A stretch of 64,000 bases of DNA from Saposhnikovia divaricata (lineage: Eukaryota > Streptophyta > Magnoliopsida > Apiales > Apiaceae). The position numbers were made by a program, and so were the translations under genes. Under the pieces are notes generated by a model, which saw only the letters and a program-made list of their open reading frames with translations, was not told where the DNA came from and made no database searches. The stretch covers positions 9,972,001 through 10,036,000 of the forward strand of contig CM071595.1 in NCBI GenBank assembly GCA_036435485.1, written 5' to 3'. Positions 24,521 to 36,006 of this stretch are shown here, one piece after another (position 1 is the first letter of the stretch; every line of letters starts with the position of its first letter).

Positions 24521-24646
24521 CTTGATTCATTAGAAAAGATTATTTAATTATTAAACTTTAATATTAATATTATAATATAATATAAATATATTGAATTTTT
24601 TTAAAAATGTTGTAACGCCGCCGCGAAACGCGGCTTTATCTACTAG

Positions 24647-24869
24647 TTAATTATAATTGCATGAACTAACAAGCAATTGAACCAAGACAATACATTTAAT
24701 GCGCATGGCTTGTTTACTGGTTCAATGTGTTGGGACATTTTTCCTTTTTACTTTTATCATTCTATATGTTTATTTTTCAATAGAAGAGAAAGTATATATG
24801 CTCAAGTTTGTTGGTGTAATAGTCAAATGGTTGTTTTCTTTTGACGGCAAGTTTGTCAGTCACTTCATG
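24647..24869. other. Sequence before the first recognisable ABCC exon
   Basis: An ORF is open from 24699, but its N-terminal part does not match ABCC sequence and is probably intron. No separate feature was recognised. Confidence 0.35.
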
Positions 24870-27800
24870 CTCTGTGGTCTACAACAGCTTGGTGTTGCTT
24901 TACTTCTTGGTGCGCTGCTTCTAGTTCTTATGTTTCCCATACAGGTAGACATTAAATAAATTGAGCTGTGTAGTGTGCAACTGTGCATTAGAATTGATAG
25001 AATCTATTATCTGCAATTTTTTCTCATGAGTGCTTTTTCAATTCCACAACTTATCTTTATGTTTTCCTTGATGCTGACTCCTAGGTCCATTTAGAAGTTT
25101 ACTTCTAAGTTTAAGCATATTGTAAATCCTTATAATGCAATTTGAGAATCTTGGAATAAATTAAATATATATGAGTAAGCTAGAAATTACATATACCAGA
25201 GAAGCACGTATAAATAGCCTGTCTTGATTAGCGGACCTAGATAAAATACACAGGCCTCTAGTACCTTCTGAACATTGATGAGTGTTCATCACCAATGCCA
25301 TAGTGTTGCACATGTCAGTTGCATTGTGGTCTATATGTTTCATGTGTTTCTGTGGGTGTACACATGTGGGTTCGTGCATGCTCAATTGTGTGCTTAGTTG
25401 ACATTTTGTTATCTGGAGTCTGGACAGACATATGTCATAAGCAAAATGCAGAGTTTGACCAAGGAAGGACTGCTACGTACTGATAAGAGAATCGGCCTCA
25501 TGAAATTCTGGCTGCCATGGACACTGTGAAGTATAGTTTGTTTGTACTCTGTACATTATTTTTTTATGAACTATGTTGTTTTTGTAGTTGATTAGATTTT
25601 CCCTATTTTTGGGCCAAAACCTTTCAGATGTTATGCATGGGAAAGTAGCTTCCAATCTAAAGTTCAAAATGTTCGTGGTGAGGAGCTGGCATGGTTTTGG
25701 AAATTGCAACTACTTGGGGCGGTATGCCATATAAAAAGTTTTTAGCGAAATATGTACATATGTATTTATTTGATTTAGTAAACACTGTCTTTCAAAGTTA
25801 TGACATTTCGAAATGAAACTTCTATGTTAGTTAATGTATCATCTATCAACTTTACATGCCATCACCTATGCTCATTAGTCAAAGTTTGTGCTCCCTATAC
25901 CACATTTTTAGTCCCAAAACTCTTCCCCGAAAGTTAATAAGACAATTAACTATGATTCATAACATCGTAGACATGCAATTCCCTGCACATGAAATGGCAT
26001 ATGCAGCAAAAAAGCATGCTGAACAACTGTTAAAGCCTGACTAGGTAGCAGACTTGACATGCTAGATAAGTTTCTTAAATTGTCACGACAACAATGATGA
26101 AAGTCTCTAGTATCCCATGTCTCTCACATATGAAAGCTACATATTCATATTTTATTGTGCTTAGTACATTTATACTTCCTTCTCTCAACTAAGACAAAAT
26201 TTTGACCTTACAAATTGACAGGCAACTCACAACTTTTCTAGTACAAATATCATAGGTTTAAATGGAAATTTCAATAGCTCAGTCAATCTTTACATTAGGA
26301 GTACATTTTTTGTTTAGTAGCTTGTTGTCCAGTGGCTTACAGGGTACCTTAAATGCTTTTTTTTTTCTCCCATTAAAGTTCTATGCATTCATTTGGTTGA
26401 CACAAAATTGATATTTAATCACAACACATTTCTCTTATGTTATGCCTAACTGTTGTGTATTCTGCAGGACTAAATTCATTTAATCGTTATTTGCATTTCT
26501 GCTTGATGTTCTGTATCCATATTTAATCATTATTGTTTAATTGTCATTTTCCTTTGGTTTTATCATAACTTATCATACCCTTGTCTTGCAGTGCAACATG
26601 TTTATTCTCAACAGCATTCCCGTCATTGTGATTGTGGTGCCATTTGGATTGTTTTCTTTACTTGGAGGAGATTTAACGCCGGCAAAGGCATTTACATCAC
26701 TTTCGTTGTTTTTGCAGTCAGGCGCTTTCCGTTATTCATGCTTCCGAATATAATAACACAGGTTTGGTTGTGTGTTCCCCTGTTATAGTATATATCATGA
26801 CACTTTCTGGCCTAGCATAGCATGTCACTGGTAGTACAGTGCACTAGCTTACATCAATGGGTGGTGACAGTATTCAGGATAACAATCCAAGACTTGCTAA
26901 TCATGGTTGTCATTTTTGCTTGTTAATTCATCTCTTTTTTCACTTCTAATTTGGCTAAATATTTTTTTGTATTCAAAAAGAGAAAACAATAAGATCACAA
27001 TGTTAATATGATCGTGTATAAATGATTTGAAAGGAAGATCAAAAGTACCTAATGTTTCAACTTCCTAGGTCGCAGAATCAATAACTAAAAATGATCTGGC
27101 ATTTTCATATAGTTGTGGAATATTTTTGGGTGAAACTGTTTCTTCTTTACTCAATTTGTTCATGTTGTTTTCTTAAAAAGATAAATAGGAGGCATAACTT
27201 CATTTACTTGAGATTTCAATTTTGTTTTCCTTTGGTAGGCGGTAAATGCAAATATATCTTTGAAGCGACTGGAGGAGCTTCTGTTGGCAGAGGAAAGAAT
27301 ACTTTTGCCGAACCCACCTCTAGAATCAGGACTTCCTACAGTCTCAATCAAGAATGGTTCATTTTTGGGAGTCAAAGGTTGATTTTGAAATCATTTTTTT
27401 AAGTACTCAAGACATTATTCGGTCATGCATCCACCACAGTAACAGATTAGCCTTTTATAAACTTTTAACACATACTATTTTTGGATAAATTAAGCATAAT
27501 TTCTTGAACGTTACATGATTTGTTTCATGTTATGTTAAACTTTCCATTAATTTCCTCCATATTTAATAATAAGAAAAAACTTCAAGCCATACTAACAGGT
27601 TGCTTTTACACAGAATTATAGTCTCATAAATGGTCCTGAGAAAATTGCTCCTAGTTGCACACTGTCACTTTGGACCCAAACCCATGAAAAACATTAAATG
27701 AAGACTGTAAGAAAAATATTCAGAACAAACGTATGTTCATGCAAAACTATATCCTTATTATTTGTGTTTAAGATTGGCAATTCAATATATTTAAAGCGAA

Positions 27801-30366
27801 CACTTAAATGACATTTGATGCCTAGCAATTTTAAAAGTCGGCTGGTACCTTCTGGCTACACAAGGAAGAGTTTAAACTTTAGAGTGTGAACGATCGGCTT
27901 CAGTTAGAAATATGTCTTCTATGTGTTCATAGTTTATACTTTATTGGTTGCATAACTATTTATAGATATCTCACAAAACAAATCTATTTAACAGTGTCAT
28001 TTGGAATTGTACAAGCACATGCCTTAAAATTTACATACACTTGTTATTCATTCTATTTCCAATCAGAGGAGGTGACACTGTCGGATATTAATTTGGATAT
28101 ACCACAAGGTAGTCTTGTCGCAATTGTTGGTAGCACTGGAGAAGGAAAAACATCACTTGTATCAGCAATGCTTGGAGAGCTTCCACCAGTTGGAGATACG
28201 AATGTGGTTATTAGAGTAACAGTTGCATATGTTCCCCAAGTATCATGGATCTTCAATGCAACAGTGAGTGAAAGCAGGGTTTTTTGTTGTGTCAATTAAT
28301 TTCTTTAGTCTGGAAATCACCAATTGATAAATTCATTCAATCTCAATATTTCGCGCTGCTTCAGGTACGACAGAACATATTATTTGGATCTGTATTTGAT
28401 CCTACAAGGTATTCAAAGGCAATAGATGTGACTGCATTGCGGCATGGCCTTGACTTGCTTCCTGTAAGTGCTAATACAAAACTCATGTGCTGCTAATTTT
28501 ATGAATGTAATATGTATAGATTTATTCTCTGGTCAATATGAACAAATTGTTTGACCTTCAAATGCTTGTACAGGGGAGTGATCTTACCGAGATTGGCGAA
28601 AGAGGGGTTAATATTAGTGGAGGGCAAAAGCAACGAGTATCCATGGCTAGGGCTGTCTACTCCAGTTCAGATGTATATATTTTTGATGACCCTTTAAGTG
28701 CTCTGGATGCTCATGTGGCTCGACAGGTAGCTTTACTTTTAGTAACATTAAGTACTTGAGTGTTATTAGTTAATGTTTCTGTTTCCCTATTTCGAAGAAA
28801 GACACTGAGCTTAGCTGAGGGGTGAAGTTACACCAACCATACTTCTCTGTTGACTCTAAATTGGCTACATGCCTCAACAATATTTTCAGGGTGTATAAAA
28901 TTGGGCTATTAGAATTGTATTTAGTGTCATTAGTTTAATGATACTGCTGTTGCGTCTCCAGGTTTCTGAAAAATGTATTAAGGAAGAATTGAGAGGGAAA
29001 ACAAGAGTTCTGGTCACAAACCAACTACATTTTCTTTCCCAAGTAGACAGAGTTATTCTTGTGCATGAAGGCATGGTGAAGGAGGTGGGAACTTTTGAGG
29101 ACCTGTCAAATAATGGTCAGTTGTTCCAAAAGCTAATGGAAAATGCAGGGAAGAATCTGTGGAAGAAAATGAAGATGGTTTAATCACCAATGATAAAGTT
29201 TCAAAACCTATTGCGAATGGCGAAATAGACGAGATTCCTAAGGATGCAAGCCAGACAAAATCCGAGGGAAAATCTACGCTTATCAAACAAGAAGAACAGG
29301 AAACAGGAGTAGTCAGTTGGAAAGTTTTGGATAGGTAAGAAGTAACTGATTCTTCTCCTGAGAAATTTGTGTGTGCTTTTCAATCTGCTACTTGTGTTTA
29401 TAATTTAGGCGGCTGCTTATATCACCAACCTGATTCAACCACTTACAGTTTTAGTGCCTTTTTCAATCTGGTTACTTGTGTTTACAATTCAGATTGCTTC
29501 TTAATCACCAACCTAACACAACCACTTCATTTTTTTTTTAATTTTAGAGTTCTTAAGGATAACTTCCTTGATATGATAATCTAACATGAATTGGTTCCTT
29601 TACACACGATGGTAGTATTATTTATTGTAAAGAACTATATACTATCTACTAGATCTCCTGTGTATGCACGCACAGTTTGGAGAAGCTTTAAATGGCCTGT
29701 CATCTATTCGTGCATATAAAGCTTATGATCGGATTGCCAACATTAACGCAGAATCAATGGACAATAATATTAGATTCACTCTTGTGAACATGAGTGGAAA
29801 CCGTTGGCTGGCCATCCAGTCGGAAACATTGGGGGGGAGTCATGATTTGGCTTACTGCAACGTTTGCTGTGGTGCAGAACGGAATGGCAGAAAACCAGGA
29901 GGCTTTTGCATCTACAATGGGTCTGCTTCTCAGTTATGTATTGAATATTACAAGCTTATTGACTGCTGTATTGAGACTTGCAGTCTAGCTGAGAATAATG
30001 CTGTTGAGCATGTTGGCACATATATAGAGCTGCCTCCAGAGGGCCCATCTATTATTGAGAACAACCGTCCTCCTCCTGGATGGCCTACCTCAGGATCAAT
30101 CAGATTTGAGGATGTTGTCCTACGTTATAGGCCTGAACTTCCTCCAGTATTGCATGGATTATCCTTCTCAATTTCTCCAACTGAAAAGGTTGGGATAGTA
30201 GGAAGGACTGGAGCAGGAAAGTCCAGCATGCTTAATGCTTTATTTCGAATTGTTGAACTGGAAAAGGGAAGAATTTTGATTGATGATTACGATGTTTCAA
30301 AATTCGGACTGACAGATCTTCATAAGGTTCTTGGTATTATACCACAGGCACCAGTTCTATTTTCAG
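24870..30366 (+). pseudogene. ABCC (MRP-type) ABC transporter gene, truncated and frameshifted
   Basis: Exon-like blocks: about 24870-24944 (QQLGVALLLGALLLVLMFPIQ), 25428-25530 (SKMQSLTKEGLLRTDKRIGL), 25628-25721 (CYAWESSFQSKV), 26592-26761 (ILNSIPVIVIV, GGDLTPAKAFTSL), 27239-27377, 28067-28263 with Walker A GSTGEGKTS, 28365-28463, 28574-28726 with signature NISGGQKQR and Walker B VYIFDD, 28962-29334, and 29649-30366 with NBD2 Walker A GRTGAGKSS. Most blocks have GT and AG borders. ABCC proteins of this clade (AtABCC1/2-like) pump glutathione and other conjugates, mainly into the vacuole. Disabling changes: a 4-base loss after RIGLM, a shift near 26715, loss before ESVEENEDG (about 29153), missing first half of TMD2, and no NBD2 signature or Walker B. 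The N-terminal half is absent. Confidence 0.85.
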
Positions 30367-30506
30367 GTAAAATCTAATTACGATTTTAAGACTGGATTAT
30401 CCATTGTTTGTAAATAATTTAATTTCTAGCAGATTTAGAGTAATTACGATTCAGTAAAATTAGTGGTAATTTTAGATTTCAGTCATTTTTATATTTGTGA
30501 GCAGTT

Positions 30507-31531
30507 CAATTAAGGGAGACCTTGGAGGAATTGCACCTGCACCAAACTGAAATGGAAAAGGAGAACTCGATGCTGCTAAGGGGGAAGTTTACATAACAAT
30601 GGATAATCTGCAATCTGCACAACAGGAGATAGAAAATCTAAGCCAGACACTTAAAATCACCAAGGAAGAAAAAATTTCACTATCCTCAAAAGTTGACGTT
30701 CTCTCCCGAAGAGATTAAGCAGGCACATGACAAACTTTAAGACCTCGTCACTGAATCTAGCCAACTGAGGGAGAAACTGGATAGCAGAGAGACAGAGATT
30801 TTGACATGTAAGGAGATGCATGAAGCCCACTTGAGTGAGACAGATACTCGGACAAGGGATTTGCAACTCAATTTAGAGACGTTGCAGTCGAATAAAACTG
30901 AAATTGAGAAGCAAAAGGACGATCAACTCTCTGCTCTTCTCATGAAGCTTGAGGACAAGGAGAGAGGTTTCTTATCACAAATACAACATCTGACAGCAGA
31001 AAAATCTACGCTGTCTGAAGTAATCAAGCAGTTGCAGGATAAAATCCAGGAAATGGTCATTGAATCTAGCCAAATGAGAGACAGGGCTTTTGACACACAA
31101 GGAGACACATGAAGCCTATGTGTGTGACACGGACGCTCGGAAAAGGGATTTGGAAAAGAGGCTGGAGGAATTGCACCTGCACAAAACTGAAATGGAAAAG
31201 GAGAAGGATGATCAGCTTTCTGCTCTTCTCATGAAGCTTGAGGACACGAAGAGAGATTTGTTATCACAGACAGAACATCTGACAGCAGAAAAGTCCATGC
31301 TCTCGGATGAAGCTAAGCAGTTGGAGGACAGGATCCAGGAACTAGTCACTGAATCCAGCAAATTAAGGGAGACCTTGGATGACAAAGAGAGAGAATTTTC
31401 TGACACTCAAGGGCATCCATGATTCCGATGAGAATGAAGAAACAAACCGAATAAGGAATCTGGAACTAGAGCTGGAAAATTTACAGTCACAAAAGCATGA
31501 GATGAAAAAGCAAAACGATTATTATTTGTAA
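30507..31531 (+). pseudogene. Coiled-coil repeat fragment, COP1-interactive protein 1-like
   Basis: It encodes tandem heptad-rich units of about 96 residues. Unit landmarks are KEMHEAHLSETDTRTRDL, KDDQLSALLMKLED, LSQ..HLTAEKS and IQE(M/L)VTESS; two full units start near 30803 and 31091, flanked by partial ones. The wording resembles plant CIP1-like (COP1-interactive protein 1) cytoskeletal coiled-coil proteins; that name is from memory of the family. Frame is lost near 30580, 30700 (LSRRD-stop beside SEEIKQAHDKL-stop), 31085 and 31405. It ends with TAA at 31529-31531. No promoter or first exon is present, and it starts where the ABCC gene stops. Confidence 0.7.
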
Positions 31532-31938
31532 TGCTTGGGTTGATACCCCTCTAATGAGGCAAGTAGACTTTTGCAAATGGATAAAGAAGTTGGATACATA
31601 CTCCAACCGCCCTACGACTTGGCCTCCATGGCTCCCTCCATCTCTTTAATCTCAAATTGTTTATTTATCATTTTATATATCATTTTATGAATAATTTAAA
31701 TTACCCTTCTTTATACATCATTTCTAATGTTAGTTGTTTTCCCGGAAACAAAATATGAGTAGTAATAAAAATAATAATGACATTAATAATTTCTTTTACG
31801 CATAAAATTTTGAAAAACACTAGTAAAATGGGACATAAAATATATAGTTAAGAGTGTGATTGATATAATTTAACTTAAAATGTTAACGAAGAACAATTTG
31901 CAAGTGTAAATTGAAAATTGATTTGCCAGCCACACCAT
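31532..31938. other. Intergenic DNA between the coiled-coil fragment and CNL gene A
   Basis: No gene or element end is recognised. It contains the 3' flank of the minus-strand CNL gene. Confidence 0.4.
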
Positions 31939-34900
31939 TCATATTGGAATGACCTGGAGATGAGGGATATGACGTTTTCGAAGTCCTTCTGGAAGCCCCT
32001 CCAAATTTAGACAGTAAATAATTTCCAAGTGTTGAAGAATGGGCATGCTTCCTTCCTCCACCCTCCATTTTTCCAAATTGCGAAGATAACAGAGTTGAAG
32101 ACGGGTGAGTGTTGGGAAACCCATGGCTGAGCACACCATTTCCTTCCCCATATATGAGTCCCCATTTAAATCCAAATCCCTCAAAGTTGGAATCTTCTCC
32201 AGTACTGGCATCGGGTCTTCCTCTAGGTGCGAGCTTCTCAATACAAGTGTGGTGATATGAATGAAAGATACATCAATATGAGTATGATTAAGTTGTTGCT
32301 GCTGCTCAAATAATTTAAACAACTCTGGGAGCTGTCCAGTTATTGATAATTCGTCAAGGTTGAACTTATGATTCCACAACAACTCCTTTATCATATCTGG
32401 ATTATTTACCAACCCTCGACCATATATCGAAATATCAAGGGCCAAGTACTGGAGACAGGAATTTGATGACAAGGCCATACCTGATAAGTACTTGAACATC
32501 TCTTTCACTTCATCATAATTACCCACTGCGTTTACCTTTAGTCTCCTAAGACTGGATAATTTTGGTAGATCCGTAACCTCACAGCACCTAGTATCAAAAT
32601 TCTCGAGTGTCTCTAATTTGCTCAACCCATCGAACCTTAATTTGATATACTTCATTGGGTACGACTCTGGTAAATACAAATGACGCAAATGTGCCAACTT
32701 GCCCAAAACAGTACTTGACCCGGGTGACATATAGTAGAAACTCTGTATGTTTAGTTTGAGAGTCTGTAGCAGCACCAACTTTTGTATCCACGGTACAATA
32801 ATCAAAACAGAATTCCTTGCACTAAGATATCTCAAGTAAATAAGGCTGCCTATTACTCTTCCAATACTAGTACCAAAACGATTACCTGAAACAGTTTGGG
32901 GATTAAGGTAAACATTTTCCAGAGCCAAAACTCTTAGCAACTTAAAATTAGCAAAATGCGACCCCAGTACTGGTTTCAGACTAACACATCTACCACCATT
33001 CATAAGTAACATCGATCGGTACTTCTGGTGATTGGGTTTTTTGAAATTTAAGGATCTTGCTTTTTCGCTACTATATTCCTCATGACAATGAACTACAAGT
33101 TGTCGAGTGTAAGCAAACATGGAAAGGTGAAAATTGTTTCCTCCTCGAAGATCAATTGCTTCAAAAAAATCTTCTTTTTTTGCTATTGATAGAGATAGGT
33201 CTCTCATAAGGTCATGAAGAGAACAACTTTTGAATTTCGTAACCGATGATTTCAAATAATTAAATCTCACTTGAACCATACTCCTATGGACCAATTCTCC
33301 CAAGTAAGATTCAGCGACCTGCATCATTGTTTCTCCTTCTCTTTTATCACTGGATAGTACAATGCCTTCAGAGATCCATAACTGATATAAATCTTCTGCA
33401 TCTATCCATTCATCTTCCCTATATTTACCTAAATATAAAAAGCATGGCTTCAATTGAGAGGGCAAATCGTTGTAACTCCGAGCTAAAACGTTAAATAGTT
33501 GTCGTTGTTGATCTTCTCCCAACCCCTTGCCCTTTCTTAGGGATGGTAGACTATCATTATACACCTTTTCCCACTCTATCAATGAAGGTTTAGTAACAAG
33601 AATTCCACCCAAAATCACTATGGCTAGTGGAAGACCGGCACAATATTTCACCATTTCTCTTCCCATATCTTCCATTCTTTTAAAATCTCTGGCAATGTCT
33701 GTACCAGAGAAAACAACAAGAAAGATACATATAAGGCTACATAAATATTAAGCTACGCCTATTAAATAAGGCAAAAGAATAATAGACACATAGAAATAGG
33801 TAAGAATCTAATTTGATTGAGATTAACATTTCTCCTTAAAATTCACTTCTAGTCACTTTAACATGAACTTTCAATTTAATTAGTCGGATATAATCAGTAG
33901 GCCTCCTGGAAACTGGTGTTTAATTCGTATGTTTTAAGAAACATGGTTCAACTACATTTGTTTTTCGTTTTTTGGAGTTTCAGGGTACGGCATTAGATTT
34001 TTCTAGTCTAGTTTTCAGAGGAAACAAATCAGCTGACGTTCATTAGAGGTGTCATAACTTTGCACAAATAATATGAAACATAATGAATTCGTGTAAATTA
34101 CATACGTACCTAGACAATCTCCTCTTGGGGTAAGTGCTTTCAACCGAAGTAGCTCCCAACTTTGATCAGCGCTTAGAGATTCTGGTTGGTGAATGATACC
34201 TTTTGGATTTACATACTCAGCAACATCAACCTTACGACTTGTAAGCATTAACTTGCTTATAGATTTTTCAGCTGTAAACGCCACTTTTATAGAATCCCAA
34301 GCATCGTTTGACCATATGTCATCCAGGACTATCAAGCATTTTTTCTTTTGCTGGATTTGTAGCAGATTTTCCGCTAACTTGTCATCGTCCATCTTAAGAA
34401 TTTCCTCCTTTCTTTCATGGATGAGAGATATAAGAATTCGCTGCAACACCTCTTTCGATTGCCACTTTTGTGAAATGGAAACCCAGGCTAGACCGGAAAA
34501 GTACTTCTTAATGGCGGGATGATTGTATATTTTTTGAGCGAGAGTGGTCTTACCAAGACCTCCCATTCCACAAATAGAGATGAGCGGGTAAGAATCATCA
34601 CTTTCATCCACCAGATATCCCACCAATCGATCAACATCTGCCTGAAGTCCAACAAATATTTCTGGTTCAACCGTAGTGAAAGTGTGAAATCGCTTTAGCT
34701 TTCCCAGTGTTAAATTTGATGATTCTGCAGATTGTAACGTTGATCTGATATTATAATCACCAAAGCGATCATAAATGACAGACATCTTCCTTTGAATATC
34801 GTTGAACTTTATTCTGTACTTGTTCTCTTGTTTTCTTCTCTTTCTTTCACTGGATGAAGCTTTGAGAAGAAACGTTTCCACAACATGTTCAGCATCATAG

Positions 34901-35103
34901 GCATGCTCTCGTACCTCGCGGAGCAAACTGTGGATTCTTTCTTCATCTATCCTTGAATCAGCATCTCGTAAGAATGTCTTCATCCGCATGAGCCCTGTCA
35001 CCATCAGTTGAATTTCATCTGTCACTTGTTGAAAAAGCTGAGGTTCCTCTGTCAACAAATCGGTGATCCTTCCCACAACCGTTGATACAATTGCTTCTGC
35101 CAT
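31939..35103 (-). CDS. CC-NB-ARC-LRR (CNL) disease-resistance protein, gene A (917 aa)
   Basis: Two exons are inferred: 35103-34110 and 33698-31939. The donor is GTACGT, the acceptor GGTACAG, phase 1, giving an unbroken 918-codon frame. I chose the ATG of MAEAIVS because CNLs of this type begin so; an in-frame ATG lies 37 codons upstream. The N-terminal coiled coil (about 1-170) resembles RPP13-like proteins. NB-ARC shows P-loop GMGGLGKTT, kinase-2 CLIVLDDIW, KLMLTSRK, GLPLA, CFLYLGKYREDEW and LHDLMRD in the MHD position. LRRs follow. Compared with gene B, a deletion of about 125 bp removes the end of the LRR region and the tail changes to RKRHIPHLQVIPI, so ligand sensing may be altered. Role: intracellular recognition of pathogen effectors. 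Confidence 0.88.
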
Positions 35104-36006
35104 TTCTAGAATTCTTTGTTTTCTTGTTCGACAGAAACCACAAATATAGTTGAAATATATAGAGCCAGTGATTACTAAGCTTAGTTGACTTTGATATAAA
35201 TCTGAAACAGTCATTACATAAAATAATTTGACAGTGATTACTAAACTATTTTATGACCATGTAGAGAACATGCAAAGTTCAGCAATCGATGAGCTTCTCG
35301 CTGTACAATACATTAAAAATACTAATGAATAAGTTTTTCACTCAGAACGAATAAGTTTTTTTATGTACGAGAGACAGTGACCAAATATAATTAACTAACA
35401 TCTTATGACTTAGTATAATTTTGTTTTGACAACAAATATGTACTGTCATTGAAAAGTCAGAGATTCCGAGGTGCTTGTGGGTGTTGTGTTCACCAAATCG
35501 TTCACATTGAACGTCCGCCTAACAAATATGGTGGTCCTCGTGGCAGCTGATCAGTGACCTAAACCAACTTCATAGGTAAAAAAAATCATATCTGTTTTTA
35601 AATTATTTTCTTCATCAACAACTACATATTTTTATTTAGTAAAAAAAAAACAACTACATATTTTTAAAAAACCAATGGCATAATTGACAACTAAACTAAC
35701 GCTGAATGAAAAACCAAACAAGATGCCCCATTTTGTCTCTTTCTTCTCAACTTGCTTTTGATTCTCACCTCTCTATAACATTTCTCCTGTGCGAACACAT
35801 CAACACACTGCTGCATTTTCAAATATAAAGCTTATGATCGGATGACATATGCTGAACATCTAATATGTTGAACATCTATAATATGTTGAACATCTAATAT
35901 CAAAAAACTTGAAAAATGCAAATTTAGAAAAAGAATAAATAAACAATCACCAATTAAATTAGTTACGTAACAAAAACTTCAAATATAATATAAAAAATAC
36001 AAGAAA
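35104..36006. promoter_or_regulatory. Upstream region of CNL gene A and 3' flank of gene B
   Basis: The first 140 bases are similar to the region upstream of gene B, so the promoter was duplicated with the gene. A short direct repeat TATGTTGAACATCTA occurs at about 35850-35900. A 21-base exact match to the ABCC exon at 29714-29734 lies at 35823-35843. No defined cis-element is claimed. Confidence 0.4.

Larger units (their letters stand above)
18605..24646 (+). mobile_element. Outer Helitron, interrupted by a nested Helitron
   Basis: The 3' terminus is textbook: CCGCG-AAA-CGCGG hairpin (24620-24632), then CTTTATCTA and CTAG at 24643-24646, followed by T. I place the 5' end at A|TC 18604/18605, before a TA-rich run and AAAGGAGGATAGCGGGAG. 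This end is less certain because of the TA run. Inside, copies of a segment with ATCTATAATATAAAGAGAAA recur four times. Removing the nested element (18880-21640) leaves about 3.3 kb. No Rep/helicase ORF is present, so it is non-autonomous. Confidence 0.65.

Noticed and set aside
24699..24869. N-terminal extension of the first ABCC exon as a real coding exon
   Set aside because: The residues do not resemble ABCC transmembrane sequence; only the part from QQLGVA on does.
31883..32134. Small minus-strand ORF at the end of CNL gene A
   Set aside because: It is a shadow frame over the LRR coding region.
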